Of a DNA stretch of 6,352 nt, positions 5,811-6,352 are shown one piece after another. Source of the DNA: Armatimonadota bacterium. GTDB taxonomy: Bacteria; Armatimonadota; Fimbriimonadia; Fimbriimonadales; Fimbriimonadaceae. A program made the position numbers and the translations under genes. Location of the stretch: contig DPBN01000331.1 in the NCBI GenBank assembly GCA_003516955.1, positions 1-6,352 on the forward strand, written 5' to 3'. The notes under the pieces are model-generated. The model was given only the letters and a program-made list of their open reading frames with translations. It made no database searches and had not been told where the DNA came from. The first letter of the stretch is position 1. Each line of letters starts with the position of its first letter.

Positions 5811-6352
5811 GAGAGCCTCCGGAGGAAGGCCGCTTGCCGGCCAGGAAGCTGGCCGCGGAGAGCGCCCCCACCCACAGCAGATGGGGGTGGCGAGCCACCA
5901 GCCGCGCCGTGCGACCCAAGCGGCCGGGACCGCCCTGGAACAAGGAGGCGAACAGAATCCGGCGGCCCAGCTCGAACTGGCCCCACAGCGCGTCCCACCG
6001 GTACTGGAGCGGCCGCTGGGCGTAGGCGGCGTTCTTCAGCCGCACCCGCCTGGCCGCGTCAAGCATCCGCTCGAAGTTCGACGACATCTGTCCCTCGCTC
6101 ACACGGTAGCAGACCTGCACGCTCGGGTCGTAGCCGATCGCGTAGCGGGACGCCACCCGGATGACGAAGTCCCAGTCCTCGCAGCTGCGGAGCAGCGGAT
6201 CAAAGCCCCCGCAGCGCTCGAACGCCTCCCGGCGGAACGTCCAGCCGACCGGCGGACCCCAGTTGCGGCGCACGGCTTGGCGGAAAGGAGGCAGGGCGCC
6301 CACCCTCCTGAGCTCCGGCACCCGGTCGCGGGGCCTCCCCTCGGCGTCGATC
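5803..6352 (-). CDS. family 2 glycosyltransferase, C-terminal part (5' end beyond window)
   Basis: The visible frame runs from the window edge to a TGA at 5805-5803, giving about 182 residues. An in-frame GTG at 6321 is not the true start, because reading continues upstream and the nucleotide-binding half with DDGS and DXD motifs is missing. What remains is the acceptor half: WTFRREAFERCGGFD, then CEDWDFVIRVA with the ED motif and its likely catalytic Asp, a middle helical part, and a tail with a mildly hydrophobic stretch (HLLWVGALSAASFLAG) that could touch the membrane. It resembles the next gene in the same places (E-F-E-x-x-GG, D-x-DF-x-IRV), so the two are related paralogs. The last 8 bases overlap the next gene and carry its ribosome site. 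A role in surface polysaccharide synthesis is inferred from the pairing. Confidence 0.87.
   Translation of the reverse strand, partial: IDAEGRPRDRVPELRRVGALPPFRQAVRRNWGPPVGWTFRREAFERCGGFDPLLRSCEDWDFVIRVASRYAIGYDPSVQVCYRVSEGQMSSNFERMLDAARRVRLKNAAYAQRPLQYRWDALWGQFELGRRILFASLFQGGPGRLGRTARLVARHPHLLWVGALSAASFLAGKRPSSGGSHG
5816..5820 (-). promoter_or_regulatory. Shine-Dalgarno for the downstream glycosyltransferase
   Basis: GGAGG on the minus strand, 5 bases before the ATG at 5810 and inside the last codons (Gly-Gly) of the upstream glycosyltransferase gene. It fixes the start at 5810. Confidence 0.75.

Noticed and set aside
3036..6164. Plus-strand open frame of over 1000 codons across mrp, the dehydrogenase and both glycosyltransferases
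   Set aside because: It is Arg/Gly/Pro-rich nonsense out of frame with four recognisable genes; a GC artefact.

Overview
The window is about 6.35 kb of very GC-rich, densely coding bacterial chromosome. Six protein genes fill almost all of it, and the only gap of note is a 99-base divergent intergenic region (2833-2931). The gene set (a lipoprotein substrate-binding protein, methylthioadenosine phosphorylase, the Fe-S carrier ATPase Mrp, a D-2-hydroxyacid dehydrogenase and family-2 glycosyltransferases) is chromosomal housekeeping and cell-surface metabolism. I see no RNA gene, mobile element, CRISPR array or phage gene. The lipoprotein and glycosyltransferases suggest an environmental, probably diderm bacterium with high-GC codon use. 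The protein style is compatible with Armatimonadota or a similar deep-branching phylum, but that placement is a low-confidence guess.

Left block, minus strand, read from 2832 down to 1: an ABC-transporter substrate-binding lipoprotein of the cobalamin/iron-chelate (BtuF-like) family (2832-1999), MTA phosphorylase mtnP (2002-1145, ATGA start/stop overlap with the gene before it), then a probable exported protein of unknown function (1139 to the window edge, partial). The spacing (4-base overlap, then a 5-base gap) indicates one operon. It appears to start from an extended -10 promoter lying so close to the first ATG that the message may be leaderless.

Right block, plus strand: mrp/apbC (2932-4008) and, 3 bases later, a D-2-hydroxyacid dehydrogenase (4012-4965), forming a two-gene operon divergent from the left block. 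A GC-rich palindrome sits in the shared intergenic region.

Far right, minus strand: two tandem GT-A-type glycosyltransferases, the upstream one cut by the window edge (5803-6352) and the downstream one complete (4962-5810). They overlap by 8 bases and probably end a surface-polysaccharide operon. Its last stop codon interlocks with that of the convergent dehydrogenase in the palindrome CTAG.

I found no new multi-gene system. The points most worth a second look are the possible leaderless promoter, the coupling of a B12-type binding protein to MTA phosphorylase, and the unrecognised exported protein.
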